Origin: Anarhynchus alexandrinus
Lineage: Eukaryota > Chordata > Aves > Charadriiformes > Charadriidae
DNA: 64,000 nt
Assembly (NCBI GenBank): GCA_008711295.1
Contig: VUYV01000007.1
Coordinates: forward strand, 10,275,689 to 10,339,688
Reading direction: 5' to 3'
Part shown: positions 14,056 through 24,146 of the stretch, piece after piece
Position numbering within the stretch: the stretch's first letter is position 1
Layout: each line of letters starts with the position of its first letter
Position numbers and translations under genes: made by a program
The notes under the pieces: generated by a model
Databases searched by the model: none
Seen by the model: only the letters and a program-made list of their open reading frames with translations
Told to the model about the DNA's origin: nothing

Positions 14056-16759
14056 ACCATTGCAGAATAGGACTGATAATTAGCAGCTATTCAGATGAAT
14101 ATTAAGATCATACTACTTTTAAACAATTAATTTGCTTAACTTTTTCCAACGCCAAACCTAGATGGAGGAAGGCAAGGTGGAGAAATAGTACCCTTAACTT
14201 GGACTGAGATCACTACCTGTCGTCTTGCTGCTGTCAGATATGTCCTGTGTGTCTGTGTCTTATTCATAACCCCGGGACTTCAGCATATTTGTGACCTCTC
14301 TGGTGTCACTGTGGTAGCCATGACTGCTGCTTCCTCCTTCCAAACTTTTCCTGTAAATTTGGATGGCAGAGGGCGGGGTGAGGAAAGGAATCTAAAGGAC
14401 TGAAAAGGGCTTCCCTATTCACATGAGAGTAGGGAGAACAGGAAATACTCCTATTGCATTGGTTTTATACACCAGAAATTTATCCATCATTTTGATTTGT
14501 GACAGAGTTTTGGCCTTCAAGTTGCCCTAGCTGCGTTTGGTCATGTAGTATTTGTATCAGTTCTGGTGCCCCAAGTACCTTTGCCTAAGCCTAGCTCTCC
14601 TGGGGGTTGTTGGACTTGTTTCCCCACGAGGCTGCAGATGAGTTCTACTCAAATGATCAGTCGGAAGAACATACTGAGCTGAAAATATAAACCCAGAATA
14701 CCACAAAACCTCACAGATATCAGTGAAATACAGAATAAAAAATTTAGTCCAGTTCTCTGCCTTTTCTATTTTGCTAATAATCAAAATTATATAACATGGG
14801 AATGACTTTTATTGTTGATATATCTGGGAAATGATTTTTCCTTTGAGTTTTTTTAGACTTCTTATACCTCCCATTGATTTTGATTATTTACTGTTTGACA
14901 AGGGGAACACAGGCAGCCCATGCTGTGCAAAAGATCAGAGGTGCCTTCATTCCTCAAGGCTATTGCCGCCTTTAATTCTTCAGTGTAGGATCAGTGAACT
15001 GATTGCATTTTCTTCTATTTGATGCTTTATGTTTCACATTTCTTCATCAAACTATTGTAACATTCTCTCTTTTAGAGCAAGCTGCTCTGAGAAGATAGCC
15101 TTTTTGTCTTGGCCATTATTGTAACCCTTTGGTGACTTTAACAGCAACTTTCAGCCACTGTCCTGGTTAATCGTCTTTCAGTTAAACTGGATGGAGTTGA
15201 GTATCTCGTTAATCCACTTTCTGTGCTTTTATTTTATTGTTGTTATATGTATTTCATATTTAATCATCACATGATGTGACTTGAGGGCAGTTGCTCTTTG
15301 ATTTTTTTTCTTCAACCAGTATAGTCTTACAGGCCTAAGGGAAGATTTTTTAGCTGCAAACACTGCGTGCCAAATCTGGAAGTACAAAGCACAGATCAAA
15401 TATTTACAAATACAAACAAATAAGTATACAATCTATTTGGGCATGTCATTATGTGTTGCATTTTTGAAAAACAGCTCCTTGGACAGACGTGTTTTACAAT
15501 GGTGGGAAAGAAGCCAAGGGACATGAGTGTTTAGAGTCTTGCTACTTTCTAAGCGATCCACTTTCTATTAGAAAAGAGTTAATGTAATTATCTAAAATAA
15601 AAAAACCCAGAAGTTAGTTCTGTCAAACCTGATTTCAGGTCATGGTTCCAGATATTTTGATCAAATAAGCTTCTCTGTCCTTTTCTCTCTTATAAGATAT
15701 GCTATATAGTATATATTTCCAGTGACTAATGTTTGTGCTGTGAGTCCCTGTAGATGAAAACTTGGGTGATGGTAGATCAAAGTCTCCAGTAATTTCATAA
15801 TTTCTTTATGAAGAAATGCTTGTTTTCGGCTGTAGTTGGCATCAGTCTAAATGAATCAGTAAAATGGGATGATCTCAGCTCATATAAATAATAGCAGCCT
15901 TCTCCTGTTAGAAATGCCTTTCTTCTGGAAAAGCCAGTTGTCCCACATTAATGCTTTTCTAATCAAAAACACTAAGCCCCATATGGTATTTTTTTAACAC
16001 ATTTGAGAACCCTGGTTAAGACAGAGTTCTAAATGTACTGGAAACCACAGTTCATTGTTGTTCAACACTCAAGAGAATGTACAAAGAGTATACCCTTGTA
16101 TTTTTGTGTTATCCTGCTTATTAGTTTTATAGTAGTGGGTCTCATTCTCTTTCCTCCTCCCCTTTCTCTGCTTTTTGTGAAATGGTCTTCATGTTACCAT
16201 ATTACAAGGTTTATCCTCTCTCTCCCTCTTAAACATAATGAACATCAGAAAAGGCCCCTGAGGCATAAACAAAAACCAAGAGGAGAACATCCCGGAGTAC
16301 CGGGGATGGTGAGGAAGGAAGTCCGCAATAGTTCAGACTAACAAAATAGTAGAGTTTAACATAGAGCTTGCCTATGGAAAAGCTGCTCAAAAAGAATTTG
16401 TTCACATTTTTGTGAAAAAATATCTTAAAAGATACTTTTATCTTATATTTTTTTGTTTATTGTCTAAAACAATGGCATCTACTTCCTCTGAGTCGTCATT
16501 AATTGATTTGCCAAAATCTCATATCATGGTGTGTAAGGTAGAGAGCACACATGAATTACTAGGTATTACTATTGTATATTGCCTAAATTTCTCATGCTGC
16601 GGAGGACCTTCAAAATCTAAGTGAATCAAAAACCCCTGTGTTTCAGGTTTAACTCTGAACTTTTACAAGTTTAAAGCAGATCTCTTAGCACGAGTTGTGC
16701 TAAAATACACAATTAAAATTAAAATTTAACATGGTGTTTTCTAAAATTAACTATTTTCA

Positions 16760-16995
16760 TCACAGAATAATGTAAGAATGTAGGCTGGAAGGTCAGCTAG
16801 TCTCACCACCTGCCCAAAGCAGAGCCAACTACATGAGGTTGCTCAGGACCATGTCCAGTTCAGTTTTGCACATCTTCAAGGATGGAGATTGCACAGCCTT
16901 GCTGGGTCCTTTTTTCAGTATTTGACCACCTTCTTGTTAAGTAAATAAATAAAAAATCTAATAAAATGTTCCCTTGTTGCAAATTGTGTTCCAGT
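16760..16995 (-). mobile_element. CR1 retrotransposon 3'-end fragment
   Basis: On the plus strand this is the antisense of a CR1 3' end. It has an eroded CACAGAATAATG start, then AGGCTGGAAGGTCAG, a CCACCTGCCCAAAGCAGAG block, AGGTTGCTCAGGACCATGTC, a 'GGATGGAGATTGCACAGCC' block and a TCCCTTGTTGCAAATTGTG block. These are in the order and spacing of the avian CR1 3' untranslated region. The element therefore runs on the minus strand, with its 3' end at the low coordinate. A TAAATAAATAAA insertion interrupts it near 16940. It is an old, dead copy. Confidence 0.85.
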
Positions 16996-17034
16996 GATGT
17001 GGAAGCCTGAGGTGGGTAGACTTTTCAAGTAAAA

Positions 17035-17385
17035 GCAGAGTCGAAAATGCTCAGTACCTTGACTTCCTCATCATCACTAGGTCTCCTGTGCCCTTTGATC
17101 AGTGGGTCCACATTTTCTTTACCCTTTTGTTGTTATTGTACTTAAGGAAACCCTTCCTGTTCTTCCTAACATCCCTCACTAATTGTAGTTTGACTTTCTT
17201 AATTCCATCCCTACATTCTTGGGCAGTGTCTGTGCTTGGTAGCCTGTTCCCACTCTCACCTTTTGTGTGTTTCCTTTCCACATCAGCAGAAGTTCCTTGT
17301 TCATTCATGCTGGCCTTCAGCATCACTTGCTCAAATTCCTGAATGTTGGAATGAACCACTCTGGGCTTTGAGGAGGTTTTATGAA
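17035..17385 (-). mobile_element. CR1 ORF2 fragment (between endonuclease and reverse transcriptase)
   Basis: On the minus strand a 107-codon frame (17422 to 17099) holds the stretch CRDGIKKVKLQLVRDV, then KGFLKY and KRVKK. I recognise this as the CR1 linker between the endonuclease and reverse-transcriptase domains (pattern RDG-(I/V)-(K/R)KAK...L-ARDVK-NKKGFY-Y...KR). The plus strand shows the matching antisense motifs, such as TTCATTCATGCTGGCC and GAACCACTCTGGGCTTTGAG. No catalytic residues are present. The neighbouring 3'-end fragment lies immediately downstream in the element's own direction, so the two may be one CR1 with its reverse transcriptase deleted. Confidence 0.85.
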
Positions 17386-18104
17386 ACAAAAAGATTACAA
17401 GAAGGGAGGGGGAAATCAACATTTTAGTTTCCAGTTCTGTCCTGGCAATTTATAAGGTGAGCAAATATATTTCTGTGTATATGTTAGGAAGCAAAACTGC
17501 CCTTAATGGCAAATTTGGCAACAGAAGAAGGAATGAGAGGGAATGGGTGTGGTAACAAAATTTCAGCATGCACAGTTTGGAGCTTGAGGAAAACAGATAA
17601 AATGATGAATTCTGTCTCGAGGACCTGTGGTTCGACTATTCTTCCTACTAGAAATAGGCCTCGTACAGTGATTGTCTAGCTGACAAACAGTTCTGTGTCA
17701 CTTCATTATACTGAACATATTTTCCTTCAGAACTTTTACATTTATTTTTAATCATAAGATTGTAAGGAAAAATTACTCACTGGCCAGTATACACTGCTTT
17801 TTGACAGAACTGTATCCATTTAGGTGCAAGATAGAGCTTACCCTCTTTCTGGGCGTGCACGACTTTGAAATGGGCTAAAACATGCAGGATGTAAAAAGAC
17901 CTTATCAGAGGCACAATTAAAAAGAAGTACCTATCTGAAATTATTGTTCAGCGCACCTGGAGTCTCTTTCAACTCATGTGAGGCTACTTCCTGCAGTGTC
18001 AGCACCAAATGGTTATTCCAGGGGAATAACAGAAGCTAGAAATTTAGTTAGAATGTGTTCATATGCAGAAGGAAAACCAAGCATGCCAATGCGCTTCCTC
18101 TAGT

Positions 18105-18250
18105 TAACTTAAATTGCCCCTGTGACCCTGCAGCGCTTTTCACTGATGTACTGCTGTAACGTTACTCGAATGACGTTTTGTCATTTGCTGGATGTTAACC
18201 TGCAAAAACGCTATCTCTGCTCCTTTACTTTGAGACAGGATGATGTGCAC
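18105..18250. other. CpG-retaining tract, candidate conserved non-coding element
   Basis: CpGs cluster in GCGCTT, AACGTTACTCGAATGACG and AAACGC. At 18171 TGACG is followed closely by TTTTGTCA, which resembles two CRE half-sites facing each other. There is no good open frame and no repeat signature. A regulatory role is inference. Confidence 0.2.
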
Positions 18251-19848
18251 TGCAGCCCCCAGTTGTTGGGGGGTAATTTTATGCTCCTTTCCTGACAGAC
18301 AGGATTCCAATAGCACCATATGTCAAAAACTCCAACCAATTCCAGTCATGTACCCACACCGTCCAGCTGTCACAGCTGTAATTATTGAAACTAAAGCCCA
18401 GAGAAGTTTGTAGTTTTGGAAATGCTCTAGTCTCCTTAGATCTTTACTACTGATGTTATAGCTGATTAGGACCCTGCCAGCCTTCTGTTGGTCTCTTGAA
18501 AACTGCTGTAATTCTCATTCATCATGGAAGCTAACCAGCTGCTCCGGAGTCATCCCCTCAAATGTGTTGCTTGATGTTATACTTTGCTGTTGTCCTGACC
18601 TTGATACTTCGGATGCTCAAACAAAGGCTACTTATTATGTTGGAGTTGGTACAAAAGGATCCAGTTAATCACATCCTGCACAGAAAAATGAAAACATTTT
18701 TAGGTAGGTACCTGATGTCAATGCAAAGACTGCTACTATCCCGCACTCATTTTTCGGTCATTCTGCTACATTTTCATGACCATTTCAGGAGAGGTGGTAA
18801 CCTCCTGGAATGGTCTCCTGTCGGGCTGATACTGAGCTTTCGGCAGGAAAGTCTATCTTGTCTCTTGGCAGAGATGAAAGTGACTCCTGTAATCAGAGTT
18901 TTGAGCCTTTACCGTCCACATTTGTCACTTTTATCCTAAAGTAATAAAGTTTAACATCTTTTGCTTCTCTTTGACACTTTGGGTAGAGAGTTCAGCTATT
19001 GTTTTTTTCTATTAAAATCTTAAAGCTGAGAGTTCTGTGATCTCGAGGTGTTTATAAGTTTCAACCTTTTTGTCAGCCTTTGCATCGATATCCATTGCAG
19101 TGCTATGGTATGTGTAGTACATAAAGAAGCGCCTTTTTAGATTGCATTTTCACACTATATTCTTTTTTGTCTCCCGGAGTCAGCCCCTCTTGTACTTATT
19201 GCAGTAGCTTCACTGAGAGTGCTCATTATGCTTTTCTGGTTTGTTCATTCACTTAAGAGGCATTTTTTATTCTAAATATATGGCTTTTAAATTTCAATAA
19301 AAACATGTAATTTAAATGGCTTATATTTTGATCAAATAGCAACATGCAATCTACTGCCTAAACTCTGATGTACTGCTCTCAGCCTGGATATCCTAAACTC
19401 TTTTGAGATGCTAGGCAGGAAAATGTCAGTACATTTAAGAAAGAAATGTTTTATTGATGAGGAGAGATTTTAAAGTGTGAAAAGCAGGACTGAGTTGGAA
19501 TTCCTAGACTGGAACAACTGACTAATTTAATGAAAAAAATGAAAGAGGGAATTTGTTAAACATATTCTTCAGCAACTGTCTTTTAATAATGAAGAAACTA
19601 TTTCAACAAAAACCATCACCAAAAAAAAGTGGAATTTGATATTCCTGGTAGAGAAAGCTCAGAATGACTTTGAGTATTGGAAGAAAATCAAGTGTGTTGT
19701 CATGCAGATCACTGGCTCCCATTTACAGGCAGCAAGGATGATGTAGATTTAAAAGGCAGACCAGATTTTTCTGAATACATGTAAGCAATTATCACAAACC
19801 AAACCCAAACTGTCTCTAATTTATGATTAATTCATAGCTTTAACATAC

Positions 19849-20078
19849 CTTTTAATGGCCATATTGGGAAAGAATTAGGAGACTTTGTCCAGTGGATCCT
19901 AAGGTCCTCATTGTTTCCCAAATCTCGGGTGCAGGAACTTGTATTTTCTCACTAACTAGCCCTTGGTGGTAGTCTGAAGTCAACAACTTCTGGACAATTG
20001 ATTGCACCGGGCCCCACTTTTGGGACTCTTGGTAGTCCTCCCTAAAGTGAGCTGAATAATAGGTGAAATGCGACTGTT
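19849..20078 (-). other. exon-like segment with good splice signals, unrecognised
   Basis: Read on the minus strand, a long pyrimidine tract ending CTCACTCTCCTACAG comes just before 20078, and AAAAG followed by GTATGT closes the segment at 19849. Both are close to vertebrate splice consensus. One frame is open through the segment and stops (TAA) four bases before the donor; the other two frames are closed. The protein reads QSHFTYYSAHFREDY, then about 60 further residues. I recognise no domain. It could be a non-coding RNA exon, a remnant of an endogenous element, or chance. Confidence 0.2.
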
Positions 20079-22983
20079 CTGTAGGAGAGTGAGGGAGAAT
20101 AAAAAGGGAGTCATCAGTCAGAGAACTCAATACAACTGGATGACCGAGGACTTGGAAAGAAAGTAAACAGAGAGAAAAACAACTGGAGAAGCGATCAGTG
20201 TAAAAGCAGCAGAGGGATATATAAAGAGAAACATGACACATGGATTGTATCACAAATAAGAGAGCTGAGTGAGACATTTGAGCTGGTTATGTCAGCAGTG
20301 GAAGACAAGCCTGAGCAAACGGTTTAGGACAGTGAGCAAAGAACAAGTGATGGAAAGAATATTTTGAAGTGCTTTACAATGTGGCATGTAAAATATATGA
20401 AACAGGTTTTTTTAGAAGTTTCCCACTAAAAATGGAGGAGAGGATACATGTTGGAATTCTGAGATGTAGAAATAACTCAGTAAGAAACTTGAAAGAAAAA
20501 GGTGAAAGCATAGGTGCAGGGCTCTGGGTAGCATGCAATGAACATTGAGTAACACACAACCTGTTCAGAACAACAAGACTTACAAAAAAAATCCACTACT
20601 GAATGAGTAGGGGAAAGTAAGAGAATACAGATCTGCTTCAGAAAATAATAAGAAGGAAACGCTTACAGAATACATAAGGAAGATACAATAGATATATTTG
20701 ATATTTGTAATAAGACATACTTGTGTAGATATAATACAGCTGAATCTACTAAAATATTTCATAGTCTTGAAAATAGGTTTAGCAAGCTATCTGACAGAAA
20801 TGGCCTATTTTGGGATCTTATGGCCACCAAAGCTCTTAATTAAACTAACAGAAAAAATTTACAGGAAGTTATAAATTACAATTAGAGAAGAAGCCAATAG
20901 AATGGATTTCCCTGATCACTGCTGTGGGACAAGCCAGGTTACTATTACTGCCTTTCTTCAATTTAGGGTTGGTTTTGAATGAAAAGATGAAGGGAGAGGA
21001 GGGAAGTCATATTCTGTGAGAAAACAGTGCTTGGTTTCTCAGAGGGTAGTCATCTTATGGCTTCAGTAAAGAACCATCAGAGGTCCCTCAGAGAAACTAA
21101 GACCAATAAGCAGAAATTCAGACTGAGGTTCAGCAGACAGAGATAAGGAACAAAGTTTGAGACAACTTTAATGGGACTGTTAAAAGGCAGTTTGAGGAAT
21201 TTCAGATAACTGTTCTTTTGCTTCTTGTTTGATAATAGTGCTATTTCTTCTTACCAAACTGAGTCTCTTGCTTCAGTAAAATTATCTTCAATATAAACTT
21301 TTTAAAAAGGGAATGTGTGGGAAGTAGCACCCTGGAAAAGCTATACACGGAGCTTTCGTACTTAATCTTATGCATCTAAGCATTTCTTAAGCAATCTGGA
21401 GAGGCCAACTTAGTTGAGAGTGCTCTTACAACTGATGGATAAGATACTGCTACTAATTCATAACAAGTTTGAATGCAGTTGTATGTGTTTGAATGTTCTC
21501 AGTAATGTAGATGTCAAGTCCTTTTCCCTCTTGTTATATCTAACAAATAATTGGGAAATTTCCTAAAACCCTTACATCTATGTAAACGATAGTCAAGTAC
21601 CGACTTTGCGTCTACCATGTGTAGACTGTGGGGTTTTAATGTTTTGATTTAAACGAAAGTTGGAAACAAATGTAAAAAGGGCTTTGGTTGATTATATGTA
21701 ACATTCTTATCCTTCTGGAATGTCATAGTTGGAGAACATGTGGAACATGCTTAATTCTCTGTTGTTACATAGTACTGCCAAAACAAACGCAAGCTTAATA
21801 GAGCAGTACTATCACTTGCAGCATGAATCCTGCAAAAAAGTTCAAATAGGGAGCTCACTGGCATAGTAAATACTATGTTGAGTTGGATATGGAACTTTTA
21901 ATTGCACACAAGAAAAGAAAGAAAGTTATTTCTCTGATTTATTGTTTTATTGTACCTATGCTAACTGAGGCAAAGGAAGTGGCCAGCTCTCCTAGGAAGC
22001 GATAGAATTATGCTTGCTTAACAAAGATTTCATTTTCTTTTTAATTATTTTTAATACTTTAAAAAATCTGTCGTATGAAAATTTTTAATTTTCACTTTTA
22101 GACTGTTGCTGGCATGTAAAGAAAACCTTGTTCTTTTCAGATACTTTGAAAATTATTCAATAGCAACAATGCTTTATAAACTTTAGAAAAAGTTTTAAAA
22201 GAATGTAGCGGTAGTCATATAATTACAATGATGGATTGATACCCATCTGCTTTGTGAGGAATAATTGTTACTCTAGTCTAATTTCATAATTACCTTAATG
22301 TTGGTATAGTTGCAGTTTTGTATTTATTTTAAATAATAGCATGTAACAGGGGAAAAAACCCCAAGAGCCAAGAAAATAATAGTTGTTCATAAGATGCTAC
22401 TTTTTTTTTAACTGACACTGCGCTACAGAAGTCTGCTAGGCAGAAGCCTGCCAAACTTTTTATCATTATTGCTATTATTACTGTTTGTTATAATAATGTG
22501 CTTTAAATTTACAGTCTTGAGCCACCATTGGTATATAAGACTATATGTGTGGCTATACATACCTAATTATTTGTGGAAGGTATTAGTATTGTAAATACAG
22601 CTTATCTTTGTTGTGAGAGTGACATTAATAACAGAATTTCATAAATGCCAACATATAGTATGATAATTTTAATATTCTTTGAAAATATGGTGTATTATAG
22701 CAAAAGATGTTCACAAATGCATGTTCTATGTGTGGATTGGGAGGGGGAGGAGGGTTGTTTTGTGCTTAGAATGCTTTCTGATGCATAAATATTAGCATTA
22801 AATAATTTTGAATACCTTGTTTCCTAAAAAGATTAGTAGCTCTTCTCTATGTGATAAATTGTGCAAGAGTTATTGTTCACACCAGTCTTCATACTGTATT
22901 ATTCTGTGTAGCTTTAAATAACCAAGTCCAAATTATGCTCAGCAAGCTGTTGGGAAAGCTTGGAGGAATCTCAGAGCTGAAGG

Positions 22984-23030
22984 GCCAATTTGTGCCCTGA
23001 CTTACATCCTGTGCAAATGCACTGACTTCA
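22984..23030. repeat. old amniote repeat scrap (GTGCAAAT-ACTGACTTCA type)
   Basis: The order TGCCCTGACTTACA, CTGTGCAAATGC, ACTGACTTCA is the layout of a repeat common in reptiles and birds, where a 'CCCTGACTTACACC' start is followed by 'GTGCAAAT' and 'TTGACTTCAATGG'. Only about 45 bases are readable. The family name is left open. Confidence 0.4.
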
Positions 23031-24052
23031 TTCTGGCTGTAAAAGGATATAAGGTGGTAAAGGATTTAATCTGTAGCATTTATTTTTGACTTAGCTTGGT
23101 TCTATTTTTTATTTACTTATGTTTCCACCCTAATGTAGAGGAACATTGTGCCTATGTATTGCTAGTTTGTAGATGGCAGCATTTTGCCCTCTTTTACTTG
23201 GCATCTCAAATTTTACATGAAATTCTTATTAAAAAAAAAAAAAGAAATCTTACATGCTTTTTTACCAAAACTCCCATTTATATTGGATCACATTTGCAAT
23301 CACAAACTTTGCACTTCTAAATACTGCACAGTAATGTATATCCTTTGTATAAAATATACTTATTATCTCATTGTGGCCTTATTTTTGTTTCCTTAAATCC
23401 ATAAGTGCATGCCAGTTCTTTTTTTGTGCATCTAGATTGTCTCCCCTCGATGAGACTATTCACAGCCCATGTTGCTCTGATTTCAGAAGAGATCCCGCTT
23501 GCTATTCTGCATGTAAAATTATAGGCATTGGGGAGACAGGCTGCGTAAATGTGACTTCACCAAATTTGGTTTGAATCACCAAAGATCCAGCCAGCTGTTG
23601 CAATACGAAGTATCAGAGCATCATTTTGCCTGATTTTTTATTTCTCCCTCTCTTTTAATTGTCTGGGAGTGACTTCTTATGCTAGAAAATAGAGAGACTG
23701 AAATAAGAGTTCTTTGGAAATATCAGTCATCTCGCTGTAGTTGGGTATTTTCATCTGATTTTGTTCCCTGATGACTTCCACAGCAAGAAAACCTCAACTT
23801 CTGGGTATTGTTAAGTGATTGGCAGAAAGTGACAAAAGCAAAGACATTCAGGCATAGACCTAGTATTAATTCAAGCTGTGCAAATAATTTAACACACCAA
23901 GTGAAAGAGGTGAACTGAGCAGTTTCCACTGAGTTTAAGGACAAGGTGAAGAATTCCACTTTTCTTAATGACCTTAGAAAAAAGAAAGTATTTTTTAAGA
24001 CTATCCATCTTACAGTAATTAGACCTAAGTCTGCTTAATAAGGAGAATGTAA
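23031..24052. other. non-coding stretch with an A13 tract
   Basis: AT-rich unique DNA. A13 lies at 23231-23243. Short overlapping frames at 23096-23320 and 23184-23396 span the A-run and have no motif. Nothing else is recognised. Confidence 0.65.
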
Positions 24053-24146
24053 GGCCAGATACTGCATTTGCCACTTTTGCTGTCCCACCATATACCTTGT
24101 GTATCTTTGCTGATCAGGTAGTCTCACTGAAATAGGTGGGACTATT
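24053..24146. repeat. old palindromic repeat remnant (MITE-like)
   Basis: GGCCAGATACTGC opens the element, a familiar 'GGCCAGATTCTGCC' end in amniote repeats. It then runs to a central inverted pair: TAGTCTCAC (24119-24127) and GTGGGACTA (24136-24144), with one mismatch. The better kept copies I know of have 'TAGTCCCACTGACTTCAGTGGGACTA' type centres, so this is probably a decayed fold-back DNA element. The right half beyond 24146 fades out. Confidence 0.5.

Larger units (their letters stand above)
12455..16759. other. non-coding stretch with one TTTG microsatellite and a CpG-retaining tract
   Basis: Unique DNA. A TTTG repeat sits at 12781-12806 and a CpG-retaining segment at 13935-14055. A patch at about 13321-13370 (TCCCTCCTAGGTGCC) resembles the 'AGGCACCT' motif of old reptile repeats, but too weakly to call. 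The frame at 16033-16341 (102 codons) has no motif. No gene is seen. Confidence 0.6.
17386..22983. other. non-coding stretch with an exon-like segment
   Basis: Mostly AT-rich unique sequence. Two sub-regions are listed separately: a CpG-retaining tract near 18.1-18.25 kb and an exon-like segment at 19849-20078. The frame at 18562-18939 (125 codons, plus) has no family motif and is chance-sized. Between 20.3 and 22.98 kb I see nothing beyond AT-rich DNA. Confidence 0.6.

Noticed and set aside
18562..18939. 125-codon plus-strand frame
   Set aside because: No motif, chance-sized. A shifted frame also looks protein-like in places but has several stops, which shows how misleading the impression can be.
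19852..20277. 141-codon minus-strand frame as a protein gene
   Set aside because: The upstream part is a pyrimidine-rich reading of what looks like an intronic tract; only the 230-base exon-like part was kept, as a tentative segment.
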